In this document: in pieces, positions 26,546 through 35,243 of the stretch
How positions within the stretch are numbered: the stretch's first letter is position 1
Layout of the letters: each line of letters begins with the position of its first letter
Program-made: the position numbers and the translations under genes
Notes under the pieces: model-generated
Databases searched by the model: none
Told to the model about the DNA's origin: nothing
What the model saw: only the letters and a program-made list of their open reading frames with translations
Assembly (NCBI GenBank): GCA_965198565.1
Contig: OZ240665.1
Span: 4,464,001-4,528,000, forward strand
Length of the DNA stretch: 64,000 nucleotides
Direction: 5' to 3'
Source of the DNA: LMUY01 sp965198565
GTDB taxonomy: Bacteria > Pseudomonadota > Alphaproteobacteria > Acetobacterales > Acetobacteraceae

Positions 26546-27531
26546 CACCGCCACACCTGCCGGGCCACGCGCAGCCAATTGCCGCCGAGGATGCCGCGCA
26601 CCGCGGTGTCGCCGTAGCCGGCTTGCAGCATCATGGCCGTCAGCTCCTCGATTTGTTCCGGTTGAGCAAAGGCGGAGCCGGTCCGCTGGCCGGGACCCGG
26701 CGGCCACATGGGCGCGTTGTCCCGCACCCAGCCCCAGAACCGCGCGGTGTCGCGCACGTAGTCCAGGCCTAAGCCGACATGCTCCGCCCCGACCAGTTGC
26801 ACCATGTGGTCCAGATGGCGGAACATCGCCGCCGAGGACGCCGCGTGGTCGTCCAGAAACTCGCCGAGCCCGTTCACCCCCACCACGCCGCCGGTTGCGG
26901 CGCAGGCTTGAATCTGGTCGTCGCGGATGTTGCGGTAGTGGCCATACACCGCATGGGCGTTGCAGTGCGAGAAGATGAACGGGGCGGTGCAAGCGGCCAT
27001 CGCATCCATGGTGGTGCGATAGCCACTATGGCTGCCGTCCACCAGCATGCCCACCCGGTTCATCTCCGCGACCACCTCCAGCCCCCAGCGCGACAGGCCG
27101 CCATCGCTGCGCTCGGCGCACCCGTCGCCGACATGGTTGCGGGCGTTGTAGGCCAGCAGCATGTGGCGCACGCCCAAGTCGTAATACGCCTGCACCAGCT
27201 CCAGCTTGCCCTCCAGCATGTCCGTCTCCTGGAGATTGAACACCAGGCCGAGCTTGCCGGCGCGCTTGGCCGCGAGGATGTCGTCCGCGCTGCCGCACAG
27301 CATCAGGCGCTCCGGCTGGGCGCGGATGGCGGCGCGCACGCGTGCGATCTGGCGGATGGTTCCGTCCAGCATCGCCTCCGGCCCCATCACCGTCAGGCTG
27401 ATCACGTCCACCCCGGCGGCGTGGCAGCGCCCCAGCGTCTCGCCGTCGGCGTAGGCCGGCCCCCAAGGCAGCGTATTGTCCCAAACCAAGGCGTCCCGCA
27501 CGAGGCCGCGCGCTGCGTCGGCGCCGCTCAT
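26545..27531 (-). CDS. M19 (renal) dipeptidase family protein, first of two paralogues
   Basis: A 328-residue TIM-barrel protein of the M19 family, whose classical members are di-zinc dipeptidases tolerant of D-residues. Conserved blocks are LVFNLQETDML (the Glu that bridges the metals), YYDLGVRHMLLAYNARN, GMLVDGSHSGYRT (His), APFIFSHCNAHAVYGHYRN (His) and VGLGLDYVRD (Asp). The N-terminal metal motif HxD is replaced by Asp18-x-Thr20 in VWDNTLPWG. It overlaps the paralogue upstream by 4 bases and the binding protein by 1 base. Confidence 0.9.
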   Translation of the reverse strand: MSGADAARGLVRDALVWDNTLPWGPAYADGETLGRCHAAGVDVISLTVMGPEAMLDGTIRQIARVRAAIRAQPERLMLCGSADDILAAKRAGKLGLVFNLQETDMLEGKLELVQAYYDLGVRHMLLAYNARNHVGDGCAERSDGGLSRWGLEVVAEMNRVGMLVDGSHSGYRTTMDAMAACTAPFIFSHCNAHAVYGHYRNIRDDQIQACAATGGVVGVNGLGEFLDDHAASSAAMFRHLDHMVQLVGAEHVGLGLDYVRDTARFWGWVRDNAPMWPPGPGQRTGSAFAQPEQIEELTAMMLQAGYGDTAVRGILGGNWLRVARQVWR

Positions 27532-28583
27532 CCGCCCCAGCTTTCGCCGGCTGCGCGCAGGACATTCTCGCCCAACACGCCACGGACCGCGTCGTCATCC
27601 CAGCCGTGCCGCACCATCGTGTCGCACAATTCCAGCGCCTGCTCCGGCCCGGCGAACGCCGTCTCCACCCGCTCCTTGCCGAACGGCAGCGGCGGCCAGC
27701 GGAACGCTTCCGCCCGCACGCTGGCCCAGAAGCGGGGCGTGTCGGCCAGGAAGTCCAGCCCGAACCCTGCATGACACGGGCCGGCCAGGGTCACCAAGTG
27801 GTCCAGGTGGCGGAACATGGCCTCCGTGCTCGCGGCGTCGTCCGGCAGGAACTCGCCCAGCCCGTTGATGCCAATCACGCCCCCCGAGGCGGCGGCGGCG
27901 CGCACCTGCTCGTCGGTCACGTTGCGGTAATGCGGGTAGACGGCGTGCATGTTGCTGTGCGTGATCATCATCGGCTTGCCCGCCGCCGCGCACAGCTCCG
28001 CCATCTCGAGGCTGGACCGCACGCCGACATGCGTAGCGTCCACCATGATGCCGAGCCGCAGCATCTCCCGCACCACGCTTTGGCCAAGCCGCGTCAGGCC
28101 CTCGTCGGTGCGTTCGGCGCAGCCGTCGCCCAGCGCATTCTTGCCATTGTACACCGGCAGCATGCAGCGCACGCCGAGCGCGTGATAGACCTCGACCATC
28201 TCCACCATGCCGCCCAGCGGCGTGCCATCCTGATGTTGCAGCACCAGCGCCAGCACCCCATCGGCGCGCGCCTGGCGGATCGCGGCGGCGCTGGTGCAGA
28301 TGCGCATGACGTCGGACCGCTTGGCGATGTCGGCGCGGACCTTCGCCACGTAGCTGATCGCGGTTCGGATATCGGCGCCGGGCAGGTTCTGCACCGTGAG
28401 GGTGACGGCGCCCATGCCGGCGCGGGCGAAGCGCCCCAGCACGGTGTCGTAATTGGCCCACGGCGCGCCCCATGGCAGCGTCATGTCCCACACCAGGGCG
28501 TCCTCGAACAGCGCCACTGCCCGTGGCTCGGCCGCCTGCCGGACGCGCTCGTATCGCTCGCTTGCGGGAAACGCTTTCAGCAA
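27528..28583 (-). CDS. M19 (renal) dipeptidase family protein, second paralogue
   Basis: A 351-residue paralogue of the next gene and probably the first gene of the peptide operon. The HxD site again reads Asp33-x-Thr35 (VWDMTLPWG), and the bridging Glu aligns with Asp in LVLQHQDGTPLGG. Both later His (IMVDATHVG, MMITHSNMHAVY) and the late Asp (GFGLDFLAD) remain. I favour the TTG at 28583, which has GGAGAG 5 bases upstream; a TTG at 28634 in the same frame would add 17 residues. The enzyme may use a different metal set or substrate from classical dipeptidases. Confidence 0.87.
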   Translation of the reverse strand: MLKAFPASERYERVRQAAEPRAVALFEDALVWDMTLPWGAPWANYDTVLGRFARAGMGAVTLTVQNLPGADIRTAISYVAKVRADIAKRSDVMRICTSAAAIRQARADGVLALVLQHQDGTPLGGMVEMVEVYHALGVRCMLPVYNGKNALGDGCAERTDEGLTRLGQSVVREMLRLGIMVDATHVGVRSSLEMAELCAAAGKPMMITHSNMHAVYPHYRNVTDEQVRAAAASGGVIGINGLGEFLPDDAASTEAMFRHLDHLVTLAGPCHAGFGLDFLADTPRFWASVRAEAFRWPPLPFGKERVETAFAGPEQALELCDTMVRHGWDDDAVRGVLGENVLRAAGESWGG

Positions 28584-28742
28584 ACCGGGCTCTCCATCGG
28601 CGGCCAAGCTAACTTGATAGAAGCACAGCACCAAACGCTATTTACCGCCCGCCTGCGGCACGATGTTTGCCCACAGCCGGAGGACTTGGCACGCATGTTG
28701 CGGCGCAGCAAAGCGGGGTTGATCCGAGGCGGCGGGTGGACC

Positions 28743-29969
28743 ATGTCTGCTGCTTCAAGCCGGAGGCCTGCCGTGACGTTGCCGCTGCTTGCGCTGGCTC
28801 TCGCCTCCTTTGCCATCGGTACCAGCGAATTCGTCATCATGGGCCTGCTGCCCGACCTCGCGCGGGATTTGCACGTGACAATCCCAAGCGCCGGGCTGCT
28901 GGTGACGGGGTATGCGATGGGCGTGGTGGTGGGGGCGCCGATCATGGGCGTCGCCACCGCCCGGCTGCCGCGGCGTGGCGCGCTGCTGGGCCTGATCACC
29001 GGCTATGCGCTCGGCAACCTGCTGTGCGCGATCGCTCCCAGCTACGCACTGCTGATGGGCGCGCGCATCCTCACCGCGTTCTGCCATGGGGCGTTCTTCG
29101 GCATCGGCTCGGTGGTGGCGGCGGAACTGGTGCCGCCGGCCAAGCGCGGGCAGGCGATCGCGCTGCTGTTTAGCGGCCTGACCGTGGCCAACGTGCTGGG
29201 CGTGCCGGCCGGGACGGCGCTGGGCCAGGTGGCGGGGTGGCGGGCGACGTTCTGGTGCATCGTGGTGATCGCCGGGCTGGCGACGGCGGCAATCGCCTGG
29301 GCGCTGCCGAAGCTGCCGGCACCCCGCCCCGCCGGGCTCTGGGCTGAATTCCGCGTGCTGGGCAAGCCGCAAGTGTTCCTGGCCATGCTGATCAGCGTGC
29401 TGTGCTCGGCCAGCCTGTTCAGCGTGTTCACCTACATCGCGCCCATGCTCGAAACCGTCACCGGGCTGGCGCCGCAATCGGTGAGCCTGCTGCTGTTGTT
29501 GTTCGGGGTGGGGATCACCGCGGGCAACCTGCTGGGCGGCCGGCTGGCGGATTGGCGGCTGATGCCCAGCGTGGCCGGCGTGCTGGTGGCGCTGATGGTG
29601 ACGCTGGCGGTGCTCACCGTGAGCGTCCATGCCGCCGTTCCGGTCGCGGCGACCTTGGTGGTCTGGGGCGTGCTGAGCTTCGCGGTGGCGACGCCGCTGC
29701 AGATGCGCGTGGTGGATGGAGCGCACGAGGCGCCGAACTTGGTCGCCACCTTGAACCAGGGCGCGTTCAACCTGGGCAATGCGAGCGGCGCCTGGCTGGG
29801 TGGCGCGGCCCTCGGCGCCGGGATGAGCTACGCGTCGCTGCCTTGGCTGGGCGTGGGGCTAAGCGCGGTGGCCCTGGCGGTCACGCTGGTGTCGATGGCC
29901 CAGGGAGGAGCTGGCTTCTCCACCCCCACGAAAGCTCCCTCTCCCGCGGGCGGGAGAGGGTTGGGGTGA
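28743..29969 (+). CDS. MFS transporter, DHA1/AraJ-like
   Basis: A 408-residue permease with twelve membrane segments. The DHA1 opening LALASFAIGTSEFVIMGLLPD is followed by LLVTGYAMGVVVGAPIMGVATARLPRR (motif A region) and CHGAFFGIGSVVAAELVPPAKRGQAI, as in AraJ-type sugar or drug efflux proteins. It is divergent from the dipeptidase operon with a 159-base gap. The last 15 residues (TPTKAPSPAGGRGLG) are encoded by a CCCTCTCC repeat that also supplies the stop codon, so the native C-terminus was probably replaced. An earlier ATG at 28695 would add 16 residues. Confidence 0.88.
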   Translation: MSAASSRRPAVTLPLLALALASFAIGTSEFVIMGLLPDLARDLHVTIPSAGLLVTGYAMGVVVGAPIMGVATARLPRRGALLGLITGYALGNLLCAIAPSYALLMGARILTAFCHGAFFGIGSVVAAELVPPAKRGQAIALLFSGLTVANVLGVPAGTALGQVAGWRATFWCIVVIAGLATAAIAWALPKLPAPRPAGLWAEFRVLGKPQVFLAMLISVLCSASLFSVFTYIAPMLETVTGLAPQSVSLLLLLFGVGITAGNLLGGRLADWRLMPSVAGVLVALMVTLAVLTVSVHAAVPVAATLVVWGVLSFAVATPLQMRVVDGAHEAPNLVATLNQGAFNLGNASGAWLGGAALGAGMSYASLPWLGVGLSAVALAVTLVSMAQGGAGFSTPTKAPSPAGGRGLG

Positions 29970-29976
29970 GGGTGCG
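29938..29976. repeat. CCCTCTCC repeat overlapping the MFS stop codon
   Basis: The sequence CTCCCTCTCCCGCGGGCGGG AGAGGGTTGGGGTGAGGGTG forms a hairpin of CCCTCTCCCGC with GCGGGAGAGGG followed by the conserved GGTGAGGGTGCGAC tail. The stop TGA of the MFS gene lies inside that tail (29967-29969). Beyond it, to 30106, the only other structure seen is a 6-bp stem GGTGGG/CCCACC at 30020-30037. Confidence 0.85.
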
Positions 29977-30106
29977 ACGGCCGCACTGATGCCAACAGCC
30001 GATCACGCTGACCCCAGACGGTGGGCTGAAACCCACCGGCCATGTTGATGACGCTCTGAAACTAGGGTTGGCTCAGCCCACAAAAGGGGCGAGATTAACG
30101 CGCTGC

Positions 30107-31441
30107 CTAGCTCCGATCCGCCGTTTTCGGCCCGGGCGCCGGGGGCGGCTGGGGGACGTGAACCTTGTTGCCGTCCTCCAAGTTCGCCGGCGGCGACAGG
30201 ATCACCTGCTCGCCACCAGCCAACCCGCTGCGCAGCTCGATGCTGGTGCCAAAGTCGCGATACACCGACACGTCGCGCATATGCACCACGCCGTCCTGAC
30301 CCACCACCGCCACTCGCAAACCCTGGCCGTTGAACAGCAGCGCCTCCGCCGGAATCACCACGCCGGGCGCCGTCCGCGGCACGCCGATCTTGGCCACCAC
30401 GTAGAGGCCCGGGCGCAGCCGACCGTCCGGATTGGGCACGTCCACTTCGGACTGCATGGTGCGCGACGCCTGGCTCAGCGCCACCGCGCTGCGGCTCACC
30501 TTGCCAGTGAACACCTCGCCGGGCAGCTCCGGCACCAGCACCTGCGCGTCCAACCCGTCATGGATGCCGATCGCGCCGGATTGCGGCACGTCCACCTGCA
30601 CGCGCACCACATTGTCGCGAGCGAGGGTGAACAGCGTGTTGGTGGCGCCATTGTTGTCGGCGCTCACCAGGTCCCCCTCGTCAACGGCCCGGCTGGTGAT
30701 CACGCCGTCATACGGAGCGGTGACGTTCTCGTAGTCGGTGAGCTGCTGCAGCCGCTTCACGGTGGCGAACTGGGCCGCCAGGTTGGCCTGCGCCACCTTC
30801 ACCGCAGCCTGCGACCCCTCCAGCGAGGCCTGCGACCCGGCGAGGCCCAGTCGCGTGTTATCGGCATTCTGCTTGGTCTCCCAGCCGAGGCCGGCCAGCA
30901 CGGACGTCCGGTTGTTGGTCACGCTGCCGAGTTTGACGCTGGACTGGGCTTGGTCGACCTGCGCGTTGGCTTGCAGCAACGCGGCCTGCATCTGCACCAA
31001 TTGGGCGTTCGCCTGCGCCAGTTGCTGATCCAGGTCGGGGGCGGCGATGCGGACCAGCAAGTCCCCCTTCTTCACCCGGCTGCCGATATCGACCCGGCGT
31101 TCGGCGATATAGCCGGTGGCGCGGGCGTAGATGGTGGTGTTGTCGAACGCGGCGATGGTGCCCGGCAGCGTGTAGACCACGGGCGCGTCCTCCCGCTTGG
31201 CGATGCCGACCCGCACATCGGGCACGAAGTTCTGCGTTTCGCGCTGGGTCTGCGACGCTTCGGCCGCCTGCTGATAGTGCCCCCAGGCGCCCCAGCCGAG
31301 CAGCGCCACTACGACAGCCAGCGCCAGGATCAGCGGCTTGCGCGGCACCGGGCCGAGTTCGCGCGGCTTGGCCTCGGGCGGCTTGGCCTCGCCCTGGCCG
31401 GGCTCATCTTTCGGGCGGGAGTCTTCTGGCTCTCGCGTCAT
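30107..31441 (-). CDS. RND efflux periplasmic adaptor subunit (membrane fusion protein)
   Basis: A 444-residue adaptor. It has a charged cytoplasmic N-terminus of about 35 residues, one membrane anchor (PLILALAVVVALLGWGAWG), then the barrel-sandwich and helical hairpin (YARATGYIAERRVDIGSRVKKGDLLVRIAAPDLDQQLAQANAQ, ending VTAPYDGVITSRAVDEGDLV) and the beta-barrel. It links the inner-membrane RND pump to an outer-membrane channel. It overlaps the pump gene by 4 bases. No TolC-type gene lies next to it. Confidence 0.93.
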   Translation of the reverse strand: MTREPEDSRPKDEPGQGEAKPPEAKPRELGPVPRKPLILALAVVVALLGWGAWGHYQQAAEASQTQRETQNFVPDVRVGIAKREDAPVVYTLPGTIAAFDNTTIYARATGYIAERRVDIGSRVKKGDLLVRIAAPDLDQQLAQANAQLVQMQAALLQANAQVDQAQSSVKLGSVTNNRTSVLAGLGWETKQNADNTRLGLAGSQASLEGSQAAVKVAQANLAAQFATVKRLQQLTDYENVTAPYDGVITSRAVDEGDLVSADNNGATNTLFTLARDNVVRVQVDVPQSGAIGIHDGLDAQVLVPELPGEVFTGKVSRSAVALSQASRTMQSEVDVPNPDGRLRPGLYVVAKIGVPRTAPGVVIPAEALLFNGQGLRVAVVGQDGVVHMRDVSVYRDFGTSIELRSGLAGGEQVILSPPANLEDGNKVHVPQPPPAPGPKTADRS

Positions 31442-34400
31442 ACGTAGTCCTCCAGCGGCTTGACTTCGCCGCGCCGCAGCGTCGCGTAAAGAAATGGCAC
31501 GAACAGCAGGGTCGAGCAGGTGCCAACGGCAACGCCGCCAAGCACCGCGCGTGCCAGGGCCGCGTTCTGCTCGCTGCCGTCGCCAAGGCCAAGCGCCATC
31601 GGGATCAGGCCCACGAACATCGCCCCCGCCGTCATCAGCACGGGGCGCAGCCGGGTCTCGCCGGCCATGTAGGCAGCCTCGGCGGCGCTGCAGCCGGTCT
31701 CCTCGCGATGCTCCCGGGCGAACGTGACCAGCAGGATCGAGTTCGCCGACGCCACGCCCACGCTCATGATCGCGCCCATCAGTGAGGGGATCGACAGCGT
31801 CGTCTGGGTAATGAACAGGCTGGCGCAGATGCCGCAGAACGCGAGCGGCAGCGCCAGCAGCACGACCAGCGGGTCACCCCAGCTTTGGTAGTTCACCGCC
31901 ATCAGCAGATAGACCGCGACCAAAGCCACGCCCAAGCCAAGCCCGATATGCGAGAACGCCTCGTTCTTGGACAGGATCTGCCCGCGCAGCGTGATGGTGT
32001 TGCCCGGGGCGAGCTGCTTCTGCATGTCGCGGACGATGACGTCGAGGTCGCCCTCGACGCCGCCAAGCGGGCGCTGCTGCACGTTGGCCAGGATGTCGTA
32101 GGTCGGGCGCGTGTTCTCGTGGCTGGCGACGGTCTGCTCGGGGCGCCGGGTCAAAGTGGCGACGTTGCTGAGCAGGTTCGGCGCGCTCGCCCCGTTGTTG
32201 GAGACCAGCAGCGGCGTGTTCTCCACGTCCGACAGCGAGTCGGTGCGGTATTCCGGGGTCTGCACCGCGAGCTGGTAGGGAATGCCGCTTTTCGGGTCGG
32301 TCCAGAAATTGGGCGAGACCTGGTAGGAGGACGATAGCGAGGTGTTGAGGCTCTGCGCCACGCTGAGCTCGGTGAGCCCCAGCATGGCGGCGCGCACCCG
32401 GTCCACATCCACGAAAAACTCCGGCGCGTCCACGATCTGCTGCAAATGCACGTCCACCGCGCCGGTCACGCCGCGCACCCGCTGCACGATCTGCTGCGCG
32501 ATGACCAGGTTATGGGCACGGTCCTGCCCCGAGACCTGGATGTCGATCGGAGCCGGCAGGCCGAAGTTCAGCACCTGGGTAATGATGTCGGCGGGCTGGA
32601 AGTAGAAGATCGTGTCGGGGAAGCGCTGCCGCAGCGCCACGCGCAGACGCTTCTGCAGGCCGAACACCGAAGGGTGGTCTTGCTTCAGGTTGATCAGGAT
32701 CTGGCCGTCGTTCAGCGCCACGGTCGAGCCGTCCGTGAACGCCAGGTTATAGTTGCTGGCGGGCAGGCCGATGTTGTCGAGGATCAGCCCGGTCGACGGC
32801 ACCACCTGGCGCACGGTGTCCTCCACCTGCTGGAACAGCCGCTCGGTGTCCTCGATGCGCAGCCCGGAGCGGCCGCGCACATGCAGCGTCATCTGCGGCG
32901 CGGCGATCTGCGGGAAGTAGTCCTGCCCGATGAACAGGAACAGCACTCCGCCCACCGCGAGGGTGCAGCCGGCCACCGCCAGCGTGGCCCAGCGACGATG
33001 GATGGAGGCGTGCAGGAGCGCCACGTAGCCGCCGCGGAACCGCTCGAAGCCACGCTCGAACCGGGCATGGATGCGGCCAAAGAAGCCCGGCGCCGTCTTA
33101 GACCCCTCGTGCCCATGCCCGTGTTTGCTGTCGTATTCCGTCTTTACCAGCACGTCGATCAGCACCGGAACCAAGGTCCGCGACAGGCCGTACGAGGCCA
33201 GCATGGCGAACACCACCGCCAGCGCCTGCGGCGTGAACAAGAACTTGGCCGCGTCGGTCAGGAACAGTACCGAGATGAAGGCGCAACAGATCGACAGGGT
33301 GGAGATCAGCGCCGGCTTGGCGATCCCGGCGCCGCCTTCCACCACCGCGGTGCGGAACTCGGCGCCCTCCTCCATCAACCGGTAGGTGTTCTCGATGGCG
33401 ACGGTCGCGTCGTCCACCAGGATGCCGACGGCCAGCGCCAAGCCGCCCAAGGTCATGATGTTGAGCGTGTCGCCCAGGGCCGAGAGCACCGCCAGCGAGG
33501 TCAGGATCGATAGCGGGATGGAGATCAGCACGATCAACGTCGAGCGCCAGGAGCCGAGGAACAGCAGGATCATCAGCCCGGTGAGCGCGGCGGCGATGGC
33601 GCCCTCGCGCAACACGTCGCTGATGGCGCTGGCCACGAACACCGACTGGTCGAACAGCGGGGTGATCTTCAGGTCCTTGGGCGCGGCCGCCCGTATGCCG
33701 GGCAACAGCGACTTCACCGTGTTGACCACCGAGAGGGTGGACGCGTTGCCGTTCTTCAGCACCTCGAGCAGGGCACCGCGGCTGCCATTGTCGCGCACGA
33801 TGTTCTGCTGCACCTGGTAGCCATCGCGCACGTAGCCCACGTCCTGCACCAGCACGGGCGCGCCGTTCACCACCTTGATCGGAATGCGGTTCAGCTCGTC
33901 GACCGAGGTCGGGGTGGCGTTCAGCTCCATCGGGTATTGGATGGAGCCGATCTTCGCCTGCCCGCTCGGTTCGGTGAGGTTCTGCGCCGTGATGGCGTTC
34001 ACCACGTCGGTGGGCGACAGGCCCAGGCCCTGCAGCGCGTGCAGGTCGAGGTCGACCATCACCTGGCGCTGCTTGCCGCCGAACGGCGACGGCAAGGTCG
34101 CGCCCGGCGTCGAGGTGATGGCCTGGCGAATGCGGTATTGCCCGTAGTCGTACAGTTGCTGCTCGGATTCCTTGTCCGAGGACAGCGCCAGTTGGATGAC
34201 CGGCACGGCGGAGGCGCTGTAGCGCACCACGATCGGCGGCTGGATGCCCGGCGGCATCACGGCGCGGATCGAGTTGGTGGACGCGACGATCTGGGAAATC
34301 GCCAAGTCGACCGACACGTCCGGCTGGAAGTAGACCTTCTCGACGGTCACGCCCTGCAGCGTTTGGCTCTCGATGTTCTTGATGCCGTTGACGTTGTTGG

Positions 34401-34614
34401 ACAGCGAGAACTCGGAATAGGTGGTAACGCGCTGCTCCATCTCCCGCGTGTCCAGCCCGGTATAGGTCCAGATGACGGAGACGACCGGAATGTCGACGTT
34501 GGGCAGCACGTCCTTCGGCATGGTGATGATCGCACCGACGCCACTGAGCAGGATCAGTAGCGACAGGACGTAGATCGAGATGCGGAACTTGAGGGCGAAC
34601 TTGACCAAACCCAT
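31438..34614 (-). CDS. RND efflux transporter permease (AcrB/MdtB-like family)
   Basis: A 1058-residue inner-membrane proton-driven pump with two repeats of one plus five membrane segments and two large periplasmic loops. The TM4 proton-relay motif is intact in LALAVGILVDDATVAIENTYR (Asp-Asp), and TM1 begins FALKFRISIYVLSLLILLSG. The first periplasmic loop contains PDVSVDLAISQIVASTNSIRAVMPPGIQPP. Substrate is unknown; the sequence belongs to the HAE1-like multidrug branch rather than the heavy-metal CzcA branch. It is the first gene of the pair; the 236 bases upstream hold no obvious operator. Confidence 0.94.
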   Translation of the reverse strand: MGLVKFALKFRISIYVLSLLILLSGVGAIITMPKDVLPNVDIPVVSVIWTYTGLDTREMEQRVTTYSEFSLSNNVNGIKNIESQTLQGVTVEKVYFQPDVSVDLAISQIVASTNSIRAVMPPGIQPPIVVRYSASAVPVIQLALSSDKESEQQLYDYGQYRIRQAITSTPGATLPSPFGGKQRQVMVDLDLHALQGLGLSPTDVVNAITAQNLTEPSGQAKIGSIQYPMELNATPTSVDELNRIPIKVVNGAPVLVQDVGYVRDGYQVQQNIVRDNGSRGALLEVLKNGNASTLSVVNTVKSLLPGIRAAAPKDLKITPLFDQSVFVASAISDVLREGAIAAALTGLMILLFLGSWRSTLIVLISIPLSILTSLAVLSALGDTLNIMTLGGLALAVGILVDDATVAIENTYRLMEEGAEFRTAVVEGGAGIAKPALISTLSICCAFISVLFLTDAAKFLFTPQALAVVFAMLASYGLSRTLVPVLIDVLVKTEYDSKHGHGHEGSKTAPGFFGRIHARFERGFERFRGGYVALLHASIHRRWATLAVAGCTLAVGGVLFLFIGQDYFPQIAAPQMTLHVRGRSGLRIEDTERLFQQVEDTVRQVVPSTGLILDNIGLPASNYNLAFTDGSTVALNDGQILINLKQDHPSVFGLQKRLRVALRQRFPDTIFYFQPADIITQVLNFGLPAPIDIQVSGQDRAHNLVIAQQIVQRVRGVTGAVDVHLQQIVDAPEFFVDVDRVRAAMLGLTELSVAQSLNTSLSSSYQVSPNFWTDPKSGIPYQLAVQTPEYRTDSLSDVENTPLLVSNNGASAPNLLSNVATLTRRPEQTVASHENTRPTYDILANVQQRPLGGVEGDLDVIVRDMQKQLAPGNTITLRGQILSKNEAFSHIGLGLGVALVAVYLLMAVNYQSWGDPLVVLLALPLAFCGICASLFITQTTLSIPSLMGAIMSVGVASANSILLVTFAREHREETGCSAAEAAYMAGETRLRPVLMTAGAMFVGLIPMALGLGDGSEQNAALARAVLGGVAVGTCSTLLFVPFLYATLRRGEVKPLEDYV

Positions 34615-34787
34615 GCATTCTTCCTTCGGCGGTCATCCGTCCGGCTTCGGCGCGTTCGTTCCGCACTGCACAATGCCCGAAGTTGGTGTCGAGAATGTTA
34701 AATGCGCTTTGGCTCACGAAGCTTTGCAGCCCCAGTTCGGTCGGCACACTCCTGAGCGGCCAAACTGTTGCAAACTGCTTCAAGGCG

Positions 34788-34816
34788 TTGAATTGAGATC
34801 GCATTAAGCTTTATCC
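34788..34816 (+). promoter_or_regulatory. Putative promoter for the Tyr/Pro-rich secreted protein
   Basis: TTGAAT (34788-34793) and TTATCC (34811-34816) are 17 bases apart, 34 bases upstream of the ATG at 34851, in a locally AT-richer stretch of the divergent gap. Both boxes deviate from consensus, so this is tentative. Confidence 0.3.
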
Positions 34817-34850
34817 GCCATTATTCGTCTTAGCGTATTGGGGGGGCATC

Positions 34851-35243
34851 ATGCGGCGGGTCCTTTTGGCGACGGCGGTTGGCGCGGCGCTCTGCACGAC
34901 GAGTCTGCAGCCGGCCGAGGCCTGGGGCGGCGGCGCGTTCGCGTTCGGTGCGGTGGCGGGGCTGGCGACTGGGGTTGTGGCGGGAACGGCGATCGCGCAT
35001 CCGTTCTACCCGTATCCTTATGGCTACCCCGCCTACGGCTATCCTTATTATCCCGCGCCGGTGGTGTACCCGGCTCCGGTTCTGGCAGCGCCTTACCCGT
35101 ATCCCTACGCGCCGCCCCCTGGCTATGTCCCCTCGGGCTACGCGCCGCCCGCTCCGGCGAGCGCGCCCCGTGCGCAGCCTACTCCCTCCTGCGGCCCCGG
35201 GCAGTTCTTCAACACCTACACCGGCTCTTGCGACCGCCGCTAA
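34851..35243 (+). CDS. Small secreted Tyr/Pro-rich protein
   Basis: A 130-residue protein with a Sec signal peptide (RRVLLATAVGAALCTTSLQPAEA, cut near residue 24), a hydrophobic Gly/Ala segment (GAVAGLATGVVAGTAIA) and a low-complexity Tyr-Pro-rich stretch with YPYPYGYP- and YPYAPPPGY-type repeats. It ends with a two-Cys motif (SCGPGQFFNTYTGSCDRR) that could form a disulfide. Proteins of this composition are common and uncharacterised in alphaproteobacteria; some are envelope-associated. A run of seven G residues lies five bases before the ATG. Confidence 0.75.
   Translation: MRRVLLATAVGAALCTTSLQPAEAWGGGAFAFGAVAGLATGVVAGTAIAHPFYPYPYGYPAYGYPYYPAPVVYPAPVLAAPYPYPYAPPPGYVPSGYAPPAPASAPRAQPTPSCGPGQFFNTYTGSCDRR

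Noticed and set aside
24272..26617. A 781-codon open frame opposite the peptide transporter genes
   Set aside because: It crosses the boundary of two well-supported genes on the other strand and reads as Gln/His/Arg-rich antisense.
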